64,000 bases of DNA from Verrucomicrobiota bacterium (lineage in GTDB: Bacteria; Verrucomicrobiota; Verrucomicrobiia; Limisphaerales; VHDF01), in contig VHDF01000003.1 in the NCBI GenBank assembly GCA_016871495.1, forward strand, positions 1 through 64,000, written 5' to 3'. A model generated the notes under the pieces. The model was not told where the DNA came from. It saw only the letters and a program-made list of their open reading frames with translations, and did no database searches. The position numbers were made by a program, and so were the translations under genes. Positions within the stretch are counted from its first letter, which is position 1; the number at the start of each line of letters is the position of its first letter. Below, piece after piece: positions 43,219-54,900 of the stretch.

Positions 43219-44833
43219 TCCAGGATCCATGACCCTGGAACCCCGGAAAGGGGCGGCACGAAGCCGGTTCGGTTTCGGCCGCGGGTCGAACGCGATGTCT
43301 CGGGGCCCGGCGATCGCGGTGGAGATCGAAGGGCGGCGGCTGTGGATCGCGGAGGCTGCGGTCCGCGGGGGAAGACCGACGATCGTTCGCGTTGCTTGCG
43401 CTGAATTGCCGGAGATCCAGGAGGAAAAGGACGACGGTCCCGAAGAGCTGGGTCGGGCGGTGGGCGAGGCCCTGAGGAATCTCAAGTTCCGGCCTGGCGC
43501 GGCCGTGATGGCGGTGCCCAGTTCGAAGCAAATTCTGAGAAACCTTTCGGTGCCGCCGTCGCCGAATCTGGGCGAAACGGCGGCCATGGTCCGGTTTCAA
43601 GCGGCCAAGGACTTGCCTTTTCCCGCGGAGGAGGTGGCGGTTGATTTCCTGGTGCGCACGGAGGCGGCGGCGATCGGTCCAGGCTCGGCGCCCAATATTT
43701 TTGCCGCCGCATTGAAAAAGGAGAGTGTGGCGGCGTCGATCGCGCTGGCTCAGGCCGCTGGGTTTAAGTTGAAGGGCTTGGGATTGCGCGCCGTGGGCGC
43801 TGCCGCCTTCTGCCATGCTTGCTGGCCTGGTCGAGGGTCGAAAACGGCGGTGGCCCTGATTACCCTGGGAGCCGAATTCGTGCATACCGATGTGGTGCGT
43901 GGAAAGGATTTGCTATTCACCCGCAGCACCAAGCTTCCGGTGGTTGCAAATGACGAAGGGGCAGCCAAGGCGGTATCGATCGAGTGCGTCCGAGCTTTGA
44001 GCGGCTTTTCGGGTGCTTCGCTGTCGCGAGGCATCGAGTGCGTTTGGGTGGGGGGAGCGACCGGGTTGGAATCGAGGGTGGCCGCGTTGTTGAAAGATCG
44101 TTTGTCCCTCCCGTGCGAGGAGCTGGATCCTGGCGTTTTGTTGGGCTTAACCGGGGAAATGGCGGACGCGGCGAGAGGCGGGGCGGGCGCCTTGGGGCTC
44201 GCGTTGGCGGCGGCTGATGCAGACGGGCTTCGAATCGATCTGTTGAATCCCAAGAAACCAGCCCAGCCCAGGGACCTGGGGAGGCTGCGTCTGCTGGCCG
44301 GTCTGGCCCTGGCGGCGGGCGCCTTGTTGTTGCTGGTCGCCCTGCGAACCAACATGGTGAAATCGCGCACGGCGATCCTGAAGCAAATCGAGCTGGAAAT
44401 TGCGGAAGGGGAGAAAAAGCGCCCGATTTACCGGGCCATGAAACAGCAGGCGGCGACGCTGCAGGAATGGAACCGCGGCCGACGCGACTGGCTCGATTTC
44501 TACTCGCATCTCACCACCGTGATGCCCTCGAGCGAGGACGTTTATCTCACGTCTCTTGCCGTGAGCGGCTCCTCCAGCATCCGGCTTTCCGTGCAGGCGC
44601 GCGGAGGGGAAGTTCTCTCGCGGTTGGAAAAGCAGCTTCGCGCGGCGGGCTACGAAGTGAAGCCGATGGCCATCCAGCCGGGTTCCGACCGGTTTGGCTA
44701 CGACTTTCGCACGACGGTGGAACTCATCGTGCCGGATCAATTGAAGCTCGACTGGAACAAGCAGAAACCGCCGCCTCGGCTGGCGGATGACGCTTCCTTG
44801 GAGCCCGGAGCGATCAAGGGGGTTCGGCCATGA
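43211..44833 (+). CDS. gspL: GspL-like protein (PilM-type actin fold fused to PilN-type domain)
   Basis: The 540-residue protein has a cytoplasmic actin-like PilM/GspL domain (IAVEIEGRRLWIAEAAVRGG, VMAVPSSKQILRNLSVPPSP, VALITLGAEFVHTDVVRGKD). One membrane helix follows (LRLLAGLALAAGALLLLVAL), then a coiled coil and a periplasmic PilN-like domain (SGSSSIRLSVQARGGEVLSR). It connects GspE to the periplasmic GspM. The arrangement is the same as the broken pilMN gene at 34021-35824, so the window holds two paralogous sets. The start could be ATG 43211 or MSRGPAIAVEIEG at 43295. It overlaps gspM by 4 nt (ATGA). Confidence 0.82.
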   Translation: MADPGSMTLEPRKGAARSRFGFGRGSNAMSRGPAIAVEIEGRRLWIAEAAVRGGRPTIVRVACAELPEIQEEKDDGPEELGRAVGEALRNLKFRPGAAVMAVPSSKQILRNLSVPPSPNLGETAAMVRFQAAKDLPFPAEEVAVDFLVRTEAAAIGPGSAPNIFAAALKKESVAASIALAQAAGFKLKGLGLRAVGAAAFCHACWPGRGSKTAVALITLGAEFVHTDVVRGKDLLFTRSTKLPVVANDEGAAKAVSIECVRALSGFSGASLSRGIECVWVGGATGLESRVAALLKDRLSLPCEELDPGVLLGLTGEMADAARGGAGALGLALAAADADGLRIDLLNPKKPAQPRDLGRLRLLAGLALAAGALLLLVALRTNMVKSRTAILKQIELEIAEGEKKRPIYRAMKQQAATLQEWNRGRRDWLDFYSHLTTVMPSSEDVYLTSLAVSGSSSIRLSVQARGGEVLSRLEKQLRAAGYEVKPMAIQPGSDRFGYDFRTTVELIVPDQLKLDWNKQKPPPRLADDASLEPGAIKGVRP

Positions 44834-45849
44834 ACCGCCGCGAGAAAATCCTGGCCGGCATCGTCGGGGGCATTTTGGCCACGATTCTGGCCGGCTTCGG
44901 CGTTCGGGCCATGGTCGTCGCCCCGGCCAAGGCCGTGGACAAGAAGATCGCGGGAGCGCGGGCGCGCTTGGATCAATTGAATCAGGAACGGCGCGCTTAT
45001 TTTGCGGACGAGGAGAAAGTGAAGGAAGCGGCCCAAAAAATGTTCTCGGATCGCGTGGAGAACACGGCCGCCATCAGCGGGGAAATGATCACCCGTTACA
45101 TTCTCCAGTGCGGGCTGAAGGAATCGGAGTTTACGCGGCTCCCCGCGGGTCCACGCAAACTGCGCGGCGCCGTGCAGGTAGGATGGCGGGTGCAAGGGGA
45201 TGGCCCTCATGCCGACGTGGTGGATCTGATTTACAAACTCAAGTCCGCGCCCCAGCTCAGCCGCCTGGACGGTTTGACCCTTGCGCCGGGCGACAAGCCG
45301 GGGCTCCTCCGCGTCGGGTTCACTTACTTGACCCTGGTGATGGATCCAACGCCGGCTGTGGAGCCCCTCTCGATGGTGGCCCAAGTGGCTTTGGATGTTC
45401 CGGAGCGGCGGGCCTATGACGCGAGCGTGGAGCGTGATTTGTTCCGACCCTACGTCAAGAGACAGGAGCAGCCGGCGCTGGCCGGAATCGAGAATCCACG
45501 GACCCCGAAGCCGGTGGGCGGTCCCGAAGGTTTTCGCATCGTTTCACTCTCGGAGTGGCAGGGCGAACCCGAAGTTCACGTGCTCGACGTGAACCAGCAC
45601 AAAACCTTTCGCTACCGGCCCGGCGATTATCTCGCCGGCGGGACGGTCGTCATGGTCGATTACCGGAGCATGCCGATGCCCGGACGAGAGATCATCCAGT
45701 CCGAGAGCCGCGTCATTCTTCGCTTTGGCAAGGAGTATTGGGCCATTGATCGGGGGCAGACGCTGGCGGACAAACGTCCGCTCAAGCCCGACCAATGGCC
45801 GCCGGAGCTTTCTAAACTTGCCTCGGCCGAGCCGGCCCCTGAGCCTTGA
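44830..45849 (+). CDS. GspM/PilO-like protein with GspC/PilP-like tail
   Basis: The 339-residue protein starts with a membrane helix (EKILAGIVGGILATILAGFG) and a coiled coil (AVDKKIAGARARLDQLNQER). A PilO/GspM-type ferredoxin-like domain spans about residues 85-190 (VDLIYKLKSAPQLSRLDGLT, RVGFTYLTLVM). From about residue 200 it changes to a GspC/PilP-like segment: SVERDLFRPYVKRQEQP, FRIVSLSEWQGEPEVHVLDV and FRYRPGDYLAGGTVVMVDYR. That part resembles the HR domain that docks onto the secretin N0 domain. No separate gspC exists in the operon, so one protein may do both jobs. It lies 54 nt before the giant secretin gene. Confidence 0.7.
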   Translation: MNRREKILAGIVGGILATILAGFGVRAMVVAPAKAVDKKIAGARARLDQLNQERRAYFADEEKVKEAAQKMFSDRVENTAAISGEMITRYILQCGLKESEFTRLPAGPRKLRGAVQVGWRVQGDGPHADVVDLIYKLKSAPQLSRLDGLTLAPGDKPGLLRVGFTYLTLVMDPTPAVEPLSMVAQVALDVPERRAYDASVERDLFRPYVKRQEQPALAGIENPRTPKPVGGPEGFRIVSLSEWQGEPEVHVLDVNQHKTFRYRPGDYLAGGTVVMVDYRSMPMPGREIIQSESRVILRFGKEYWAIDRGQTLADKRPLKPDQWPPELSKLASAEPAPEP

Positions 45850-45903
45850 AGCACTTCATCGCGACTCGCCATCCTCCACTCACCCTACCACACTGCCCAT
45901 GTT

Positions 45904-48900
45904 ATGAAACTCCCGCGACGCATGATCCAAGCTTTTGGGCTGATGGCGGGCCTGGCGACCGCCACGCTGGCCGCTCAATCCAATCCCGCAGGACCCGCGG
46001 CCAACGATTCCCGGACGGTGGCGCCTCCCGCCGCCGCATCAGCGCCCGCCGCGGCCCCGCGCAATATTCGCTTCCAGTTCGAGGGCATCCCATACCGCGA
46101 CGTGATCGAGCGCTTCGCCCAAATGTCGGGCAAGCCGTTGCTGGCTGAAACCAACGTTCTCGGCACGCTCAGCTACAATGACCCAAACCCTTACACGTTT
46201 CCGGAAGCCCTCGACACCCTGAATCTGATCCTTTCCATGAAGGGATTCATGCTGGTCGAGTCCGGCCATTACCTTCGGCTGGTTCCCTTGAAGGAACTTC
46301 CTTCAATGCCCCTCCGCATCCTGCGCAGCGCGGATCCCACGGGCGACGTGCGCCCGGGCGAAGTGGTGACGGTGGTTCTTGACGTGGAAAACGTGGACAG
46401 CAAGGAGGTTGCCGATGCGGTGACCGCCATGCTCTCCAAGGCTGGCTCGTTGGCCGTGCTGCCTCGCGGCCGCGGGCTGATCGTCACCGACCGCATCGAG
46501 AATATTCAGCGCATGCGCCTGCTTTTGTCCGCGGTCGACACCAAGTCCACCGTGAACCGGCAGATGAAAACCTACACACTGCTGAACGCTTCGGGCGCCA
46601 TTGTGGCGGACTTGCTCAACCGCACCTTCGGGGTGGCGACGGCGCCGAAGCGGACGACCTACAACGCCAATACCAAGGCGATGGAGGTCCTGCCGCCCGA
46701 TCCCAATGATTACATCACCGCGGTGTACGACGATGCCTCCCGCACGCTGGTCATGTTCGGGCCGACCGAGCGCCTGGAACTCGCCGAGGAATTGATCAAC
46801 CGGTTCGAGCAAAAAGACGGTCCGGCAGGCGACGTTCGCATCTACTATCCGCAAACCCTGCGGGCGGATGAGCTTGCGGCCATGCTACGCCAGGCGATTC
46901 CCGGCGTGGCGGCTGCCAATGAAATCGCGACGACCGCGGCGACCAAGGCGCGGTTGATCACCGACACCAACCAGAACCGGTTGATTGTGGCGGCGCCCAT
47001 TTTGGGCCAGTTGGAGCAAATCGAGCAATTGATCAATCGCGTGGACAAACCGGTTCATGGCCAGCCGCCGGGGGCTCAGGCGCCCGTTCGCTCCGAGGCG
47101 GTCCAGCTCACCAGGGTCTTCCGTCCGCGTGCCTCCGAAGCGACCAACGTATCGCATATTTTGACGCAGGCCCTGACCCGACGAGGACCCACCGGCCAGC
47201 CGGTGACCTCCGCCAGCGTCACCTTCGACGCGGGCAGCCAGTCGGTGATCGTGAGCGGATCGCCGCGCGATTTGCAGATTTCGATGGACATCATGTCCCA
47301 GTTGGAAACCGGCACGACCCACCCGATGCCCATGCAAACGCGCTTCATCGAGGTGGGCAGCCCGGCTGAGGCGCGCAAGATTTTGCCGCTGGTGGAGCAG
47401 TTGTATCGCAATCAAGCCGCCGACGGCGGGTTGGGGGCTGGGGCGCACGCGAAGATGGTGGCCGATCCCAATGCGGGCCGCTTGATCGTGACCGCCAGCG
47501 AAGAACACGCGAATCGCATCGAGGCGCTGGTCCGTCAATTGCGGCCCGAACGTCCTCTCAGCCTGGCCCGGCGGCTCGAGATTGTTCCTTTGCAGCACGC
47601 CCGGATCGAATCGGCCTTCGCCAGCCTTCAGAACATCGTCCAGGACAAAATGGCCGACCCGACCTTCGCTGATATTCCCAAGCCTTCCCTCCTCTCCGAT
47701 GTCGTCAATAACCGGCTCCTCGTCACCGCCACCGAAGCGCAGATTGCGGAAATCAAAAGCATCGTCGCTTTGCTCGACGTGGCTTCCGAGAAACCCGCCC
47801 GCCAGTTCAAGGCGCTCGAACTTTTTGGTCGCACTGCGTCGGAGCTCGCGCCCCTGGCGACCCAGCTCTACCAGGAGCAGATTCGCGGGATTTCGCTCCC
47901 CTCCGGTGCCGCGGCCACCGTGATGGTTGAAGGTCGTTCGAACCGTCTCATGGTCAGCGGGGAGGAAAAGGAGATCGCACGCTTGGAAGCCATCGTGCGG
48001 CAACTCGATCCGGCGGAAGCCAAGCCGGCGAAGGAGGAAACGCGGGTCGTGCGGTTGAAAACGGCGCAATCCGCCGAGATTTCCGGACTGGTCGAGAAGA
48101 GCATCAACGCCCGCAATCAAAAGGTGAGGGTGCTGGTGGATGCCCGCAGCAACAGTCTCGTCTTGAACGGCGACCCGGCCGAGGTGACGTCCGCCGCGCA
48201 ACTCATCCAGGAACTCGATGTCCGTCCCGAGACCGCGCTGAAGGAAATGCGCATTCTCGACTTGAGGTCGGGCGACGCCAGTGCGATCGCCCCCACCATC
48301 ACGAGTCTCTTTCAGGACATGATCCGCGATCAGCGGGGAGCCGGGGCGGTCTCGGAGACCAAAATCATTCCCGATCCCGCGGGACAGCGGTTGATCGTCA
48401 CGGGTCCGCGCGAGGAAATCGCGATGGTGGCGAGGCTCGTGAACCAGGTGGATCAAACCCCGGAACAATCCTCCAGCGCCCGGGTGTTCAAGCTGCAAGC
48501 GTCGCAGGCGCTGGCGATGGCCCCGATCGTTTCCAACGCCATGGTGCGTTTCGACGCGCGAGGGTCTCCCGTGCGCAAAGTGGTGGTGGCTCCGGATGAA
48601 CGGTCGAACAGCCTGATCATCACCGGCGCCCGCTCCGATTTGCAGGACGCGGCGCTGATCATCGAGCGGCTCGAAGGTGAAGGCGATTTTGACACCGGGG
48701 GATCGCGCGAGCGCAGTCGTGATTTGCGCATCGTGCCCGTGAACACCAGCGACGCCGATGGCCTGGCCACTCTGGCCATGCGCGTCTTCGCCGCCCAGAA
48801 CGCCGGTCGTTCCGTCACCAACTGGCTTTCCATCACTCCCGAGCCCGCCGGCAAGCGCATGATCGTGCTGGCACCCCCCTCCATGATGGCTCAAGTCGAG

Positions 48901-51900
48901 ACGGTCATCCTGGCGCTCGACCAGCCGGCCGACCAGGCCGCCCGCGAGCTTCACAGCGTCGAGCTCAAGCAAGGCAACGCGAGCGCGGTGTTTCCGACCG
49001 TGTCCAAAATCTACGAGGATCAATCCAAAGGGAAAACGGTCCGCCCGGCGACTTTGTATCCCGATGCCACCGGCACTCGCCTGACGGTTTGGGGCACCAA
49101 GGACCAGGCCGAGACGATCCGCCAAATCGTGGCCACCCTGGAGGGTGAAAGCCGGGCAGCCCGGGAAACGAAAATTGTCGAGTTGGGCCGTCAAGCCGAG
49201 GCGGAACGCCTGCTCCCCCTGGCCCGGCAGCTCTACAAAGACCAGCTGATGAGCCGCCCGGGCGCCGGAGCGCCGGATGCCCAATTCATCACGGACGGAC
49301 GCACCGGACGCGTCGTGATCTCGGCCCGCCAGGATCAAATGCCGATGATTGACGGGATTTTTGCCGCCCTGCGGAAGGATCATGGCGAGCCCGCCGTCGA
49401 GCGCGAGACGAAATCCTTCGAGGTGGGCAACGCCGCCGAGGTGCAGCGCCTGCTTCCGCTGGTCCAACAGCTCTACAAAGACCAATGGAAGGAGAAACAG
49501 GACACGGATCCGGCGGACGCCCAGTTGGTGGGAGATGCCCTGGCGGGACGCATTGTCGCCAGCGGCAAACCCGCCCACCTGAAGCAAATCGAACAAATCC
49601 TTCAACAACTCGGAGGAACCAAGCCGCGCGCCGAAGCAGGAGGTCGGGAGACACGCGTTTTCGACTTGACCACCGCCAACGCCTCCGAACTCGCTTCCAC
49701 GCTGCGCACGCTTTATCTGGAGGAAGCCAAGTCCCGCTTGGGGAACATTCCGCCCGACACCCTGATTTTGCCCGACGCCGCCGTGAACCGGATCATTGCC
49801 ACCGGCTCGCAGATGGAATTGGCCGCCGTGGATGAGTTGGTGAAGAAACTGGATCGAGCCGGGGCCCAGAGCGCTTCCGCCCGGGTCTTCCGCCTCAAGC
49901 ACGCCGAGCCGGAAAAGGTGATGGAAATCCTGTCCACCGCCCTCGTGCGCTACGATGCGTATGGCCGCCCGCAACGCCGCGTCTCCATCAGCGTGGATCC
50001 TGGCTCCCGCACGTTGATCGCCACGGGAGATCCCAAAGAATTGCAGGCGGCGGCGGTGATCCTTGAACAACTCGATTCCAGCCTGGGCGGGCAGTTTGAT
50101 CGGAAAATGAAAGTGCTGCCGGTCAAGTCCGGCAAGGTGTCCGATTGGGCTCCTCGATTGCGCCAGCTTTACGCCGACCAGATGCGGAACAAGCCTGGAT
50201 TGGGCACCGCGGACGCGCTGATTCTCGAGGATGAGCTGAGCAACCAATTGATTCTGACCGCGGCGACGGGACAACTTGAATTGCTCGAGCAGATCCTAGG
50301 TGAACTGCAGCAATCCGCGGTCAATCGACCCGCGCGAGAAACGAAGATGGTCGAAGTCGGCCCTTCGGAAGAAGTCGGCCGTCTCTTGCCCCTCGTCCGC
50401 CAGCTCTATCAGGAACGTTTCCGCGACCGTTCGCCCGCGGAGGCTCCCGACGCGCAGATCCTGCCTGATGCCCGGAACGGACGATTCATCGTCACAGCCC
50501 GGACGAATCACATCGCCGAAATCGAGTCCATCTTGACCCAGCTCAAGGCCAAGGACACCCCCGCCCCGAGGGAAACCAAGGTGTTCGATCTGACCTCCGC
50601 TTCGGCGGTGGATCTCGCCGTGACGGTGAAAACGCTTTACGCGGAGCAAAGCAGAGACAAGCCCGGCGTGCGGAGCGCCGACGCGATGATCTTGCCTGAC
50701 GCCGCGGCCAACCGTTTGATCGTCACCGCGTCCGCTCCGGAATTGGAGATTCTCGAGGGGATCGTGCGCAAGCTCGACAAGGCCAGCTCGCAGAGCGCCA
50801 CCGCCCGGGTTTTTTCCCTGAAGCACGCGGATCCTCAGCAGGTGGCCTCCGTGCTGTCCGAATCGCTCGTGCGCATTGTGGAGAACGGACGCCGGGTTCC
50901 ACGCGTCAGTGTGGGCGCCGATTCCCGGCAATCCATGCTCGTGGTTTCCGGAGAGTCCAAGGATCTCCAAGCCGCCGCGCTCATCGTGGAGCAGATGGAC
51001 ACCGCGGGATCCCAGGAGCCGAGACGGATGAGGATTTTGCCGTTGAAATCCGGTGTCGCTTCGCAAGTTGCCGCCCGCGTGAGGCAATTGTATCAGGACC
51101 AATCGCGCGGCCTGGCCAAGGACGGCGGCGCGGATGCTCTCATTCTTCCGGATGACGCTTCCTCCCGTCTGGTGGTGACGGGCAGCGAGACCCGCCTTCG
51201 ATTGATTGAGGAGATCGTGGCCCAGTTGCAGGACGGCGGCGCGGGAGCGGGTCGGGAAGCGCGGATCATCAAGCTGGAACATCATTCGGCTCCGTCACTC
51301 GTGGCCATCATCAGCCGCTTGTTTTCCAGGCAGGTGGCCAGCCAGGATCCCGCCGAGCGGGTGATGATCAGTGCAGGTCCTGACGACCGCACGATCGTGC
51401 TCGACGCCGCGGGCAGAAATCTGGATCAGATTCAGGCTTTGGTCGCCAAGCTCGATCAGTCGGACGCCGATTCGAGCCATGTCATTCAGGCGGTGCAGCT
51501 CAAGAAAGGGGATGCCACGACGCTTGCGGAGGCCGTCAATCAGGCCATGGCCGCGCGTTACCCCGGAAGGCGTTCCCTCAGCCTGGGCGTGACGCCGGTC
51601 AGCGGGGCCAACAGCCTGCTGCTCAACGGACCCACCAATCAGGTGAGCGAGGTGCTGCGCATCGTGAAGGAACTCGATCAGGAAAGCGCCGGTGACGAAA
51701 TTCAGGTCAGAATCTTCAAGCTCGAGAATGGCAACGTGCGCGAAGTGCAGGGGGTGCTCAGGCAATTGCTGCGCAATGTCAGCGATTCCCTGGAGCGGCG
51801 GCGATCGGACGGGCGGAACGTCGAGGCTACGGTGGCCATCGACGAGCGCGGCAGCCAGTTGATTGTCACGGCCACTGATGCGCATTTCAAAGTGGTCGAG

Positions 51901-54900
51901 CAAGTTTTGCCCACCCTGGACAAGGCCCCCGAACGTTCCGACCGCGACGTTCACTTCGTCTGGCTCAAGAAGGCCAAGGCCTTCGACGTCGTGTCCAAAA
52001 TCCAAACCCTGTATGAAAATCGGCCGAGTGAGGAACGCCCCATTCTGGAATCGGACTCCAATAACAATTCGATCACCGTCATCGCCCGGAAGGCCGATCT
52101 GGCCCAGATTCAAGATTTGATCTCGCGCCTGGATGACACGTCGCGTGATGCGAGTGTGCAGGTTCGGTTGCGCTCGATGGATCGCGTTGCCGCCGAACAA
52201 ATGGCGCGCATGTTGCGCAATATTTATCCGCAGGTCTCCTCGGGAAGATTGCGCATCGCCGACCGGATCCCCGGTCCGGGCGCCGCCACCAATGCGGTTC
52301 CCCCGGCCACCTCGGGCACCGCTCCGCCGGCTCCATCCTCCACCACCCAGGCCGTCCCGGGCGAGATTCCCGAAGTGGTCGTCTCGATCGACAAGGACGC
52401 GAACGCGCTCATCTTGTCCGGTCCGGTTCAGGAACTCGATCATATCGACACGATTATCAGCGAGCTGACCTTTTCATTCTATGGCAACGAGTCCGAGTTT
52501 CGCATGTTCCCGCTCCGCGATGCCGATCCGGTCATCGTGGCGCGGGCCTTGAGCGACCTCTTGCGGCAGGATCCGCCGCCCCCTCCCCAACCGGGGCAAA
52601 CGCAGATCGTGCGGAGCAGCCAGCCGCGCATCACCGTGGTGGCGGAACCGAGAACCCGGAGCGTCATCGTCCGCGCACGGCCCACGGATTTCCAACTGCT
52701 CGAGTCCCTCATCCGCCAGTTGGACACCGCCGGCCAAACGGCGCAATTGCAGTATCGCGTCGTGCCCCTCACCAACGCTCCGCCCCAGAAAGTGCTGGCC
52801 GCGGTGCAGCAAATGGTCACGCAGTTGAACGCCTCCCGCCCGGGCGAGCCGCTGTCGGTGTCCATCGATGGACGCTCCAACGGCATCCTGGTCATTGGCC
52901 GGGACACCCTGATCCAGCAAGTGGAGAACATGATTCGTTCGCTCGACACGCCGTCCTCCTTCGCCGAGGCCGAGATGACCGTCGTGCCGCTCAAGCACGC
53001 GAACGCAGCCCAACTCGTGACCGTGCTCCAAAGCATGCTGCGGCCCGGTCCGACCGGCGAAACCACCGCCCAAGGCCGCGAGTTGCAGGAGCAGATCCGG
53101 CGCCTGCGGATTCGAGATCCGCGCGGCGAACCCGTGGTGCTGGACCTTTCCCAGCCGATCCGGCTCTCGGCGGACGGAGGCGCGGGACAAGGCGGAGGCA
53201 ATCGCATCGTCGTCACTTCCACGCCGTCGAATTTGCAGGCCCTTACTCAACTGATTGCCATGATGGACCGGGAGGCGGTGGCGGAGGGGGTGATGGTGCG
53301 GTTCGTCCCCTTGCAACACGCTGACGCGGCCACGGTGGCGCAAACTTTGAATCTGATTTTTCAGCAAGGCCAGCGGCTGCGGACGGGTCCGGCAGGCCCC
53401 GGCGCTCAACCCGAGGGCGACACGGGCAAAGCCTTGACCAGCCCTCTGAATGTCGCCCTCGACACCCGATCGAACACCCTCATCTTGAGCGGACATGAGG
53501 AATCGATCCGGCTGGCGCTTCGAGTGGTGGATGACGTGGACAAGCCGATGGAACGTTTTGTCACCGAAGTCAGGCTTTTCAGGCTGAAGCACGCGACGGC
53601 GACCCGGGTGGCGCCCTTGCTTCAGGCGGTTTTCGCCGAAGGCTCGCCGGTTCCTGGTTCGGAAGGACTCAGCACCCAAGTGTCGCGATTGCGGGTGGTG
53701 CGGGACCGCTCTCCTCGAACCACGGAGACGGCCAAAGCGCGGGCGGCGCTCACCATTCAAGCGGACGATCTGTCCAACACCCTCGTCGTGGCCGCGCGCA
53801 GCGATACGCTGCCGTTGATCACCGAGGTCATCGAACAGCTTGATATTCCCGCCGCCTCCGGCCTCGAGACGGTGCGGATTTACCCGCTCAACCATGCCGA
53901 TCCCCTGGTGATGCAGCGGGTCTTGAACGATCTCTACACGAATCCTCGCGCCGGACAAATGCGGACGGAGGACAAGCCGATCATCAGTGTGGACGATCGC
54001 ACCAGCTCACTCATTGTGGCGGGCAACCCCAAGTCCTTTGCCATTATTGAAAGCATGTTGCAAAGGCTCGACCAGCCTCTGCCCTTCAGCCTTCGCGATA
54101 TCCGGATCCTGCCCCTCGAACACGCCGACGCCTCCGAGTTGGCGTCCACGCTGCAGCGCCTGGTCGATGCCCGGATCACCCAGCGCGCGGCGGCGAATCA
54201 GACGGCGGCTGATGCACTGAAGGTGACGATCCTGGCCGACCCGCGCAGCAACAGCCTGCTCGTCGGCGGATCGCGCGACAGTTACGAACTCGTCGAGACC
54301 CTGGCCCGGCAGCTCGACAAACCTTCCGCGGCGTTGAGCGGCCAGATGCGGGTGATTCCCCTGCAGCATGCGGACGCCAGAGTATTGTCCTCCACCCTGG
54401 CCAGCCTGTTCCAGCAGCGCTACGCCGCCGCGCGCAGTGCGGACGTCAATCGCCAGCGCCCGGTGATTCTGGCGGATCCGCGTGGGAACAATCTTCTTGT
54501 CACGGCCAATCAGGAGGATCACCGGTCCCTAGACGAGTTGCTCAAGAAGCTGGACGTCAAACTCGAAAACCCGTCCCTGACCCTCACGGTGATGCCGTTG
54601 AAGCACAATGATTCGGCCCGCGTGGCTGTCCTGCTCGAAAGTTTGTTCGCCGCGCGCTTGAGGGCGCAGACGCTGCCCGGGCAGAACCCGCTGCCCTCGG
54701 AGCAGATCAAGGTCGAGCCGGACCCCTTGAACAACGCGCTCATCATCTCGGCCAGCAAGGAGAACGTGGAATTGATCCAGGGCTTGGTTTCCAAGATCGA
54801 CGCGGAGCCCGCCATTCCCGGCGGCGTCCTGGAAATGTTCACGCTGCAATTTGCGGACGCTCAAAGAGTGAGCACGGTCCTGCGCAGCCTCGTCGAGCAA

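Noticed and set aside
46885-50274. A 1,129-codon open frame antisense to gspD
   Set aside because: It mirrors the high-GC, codon-biased sense frame; its protein is rich in H, R, G and D with no recognisable domain, and the sense frame is clearly a secretin.
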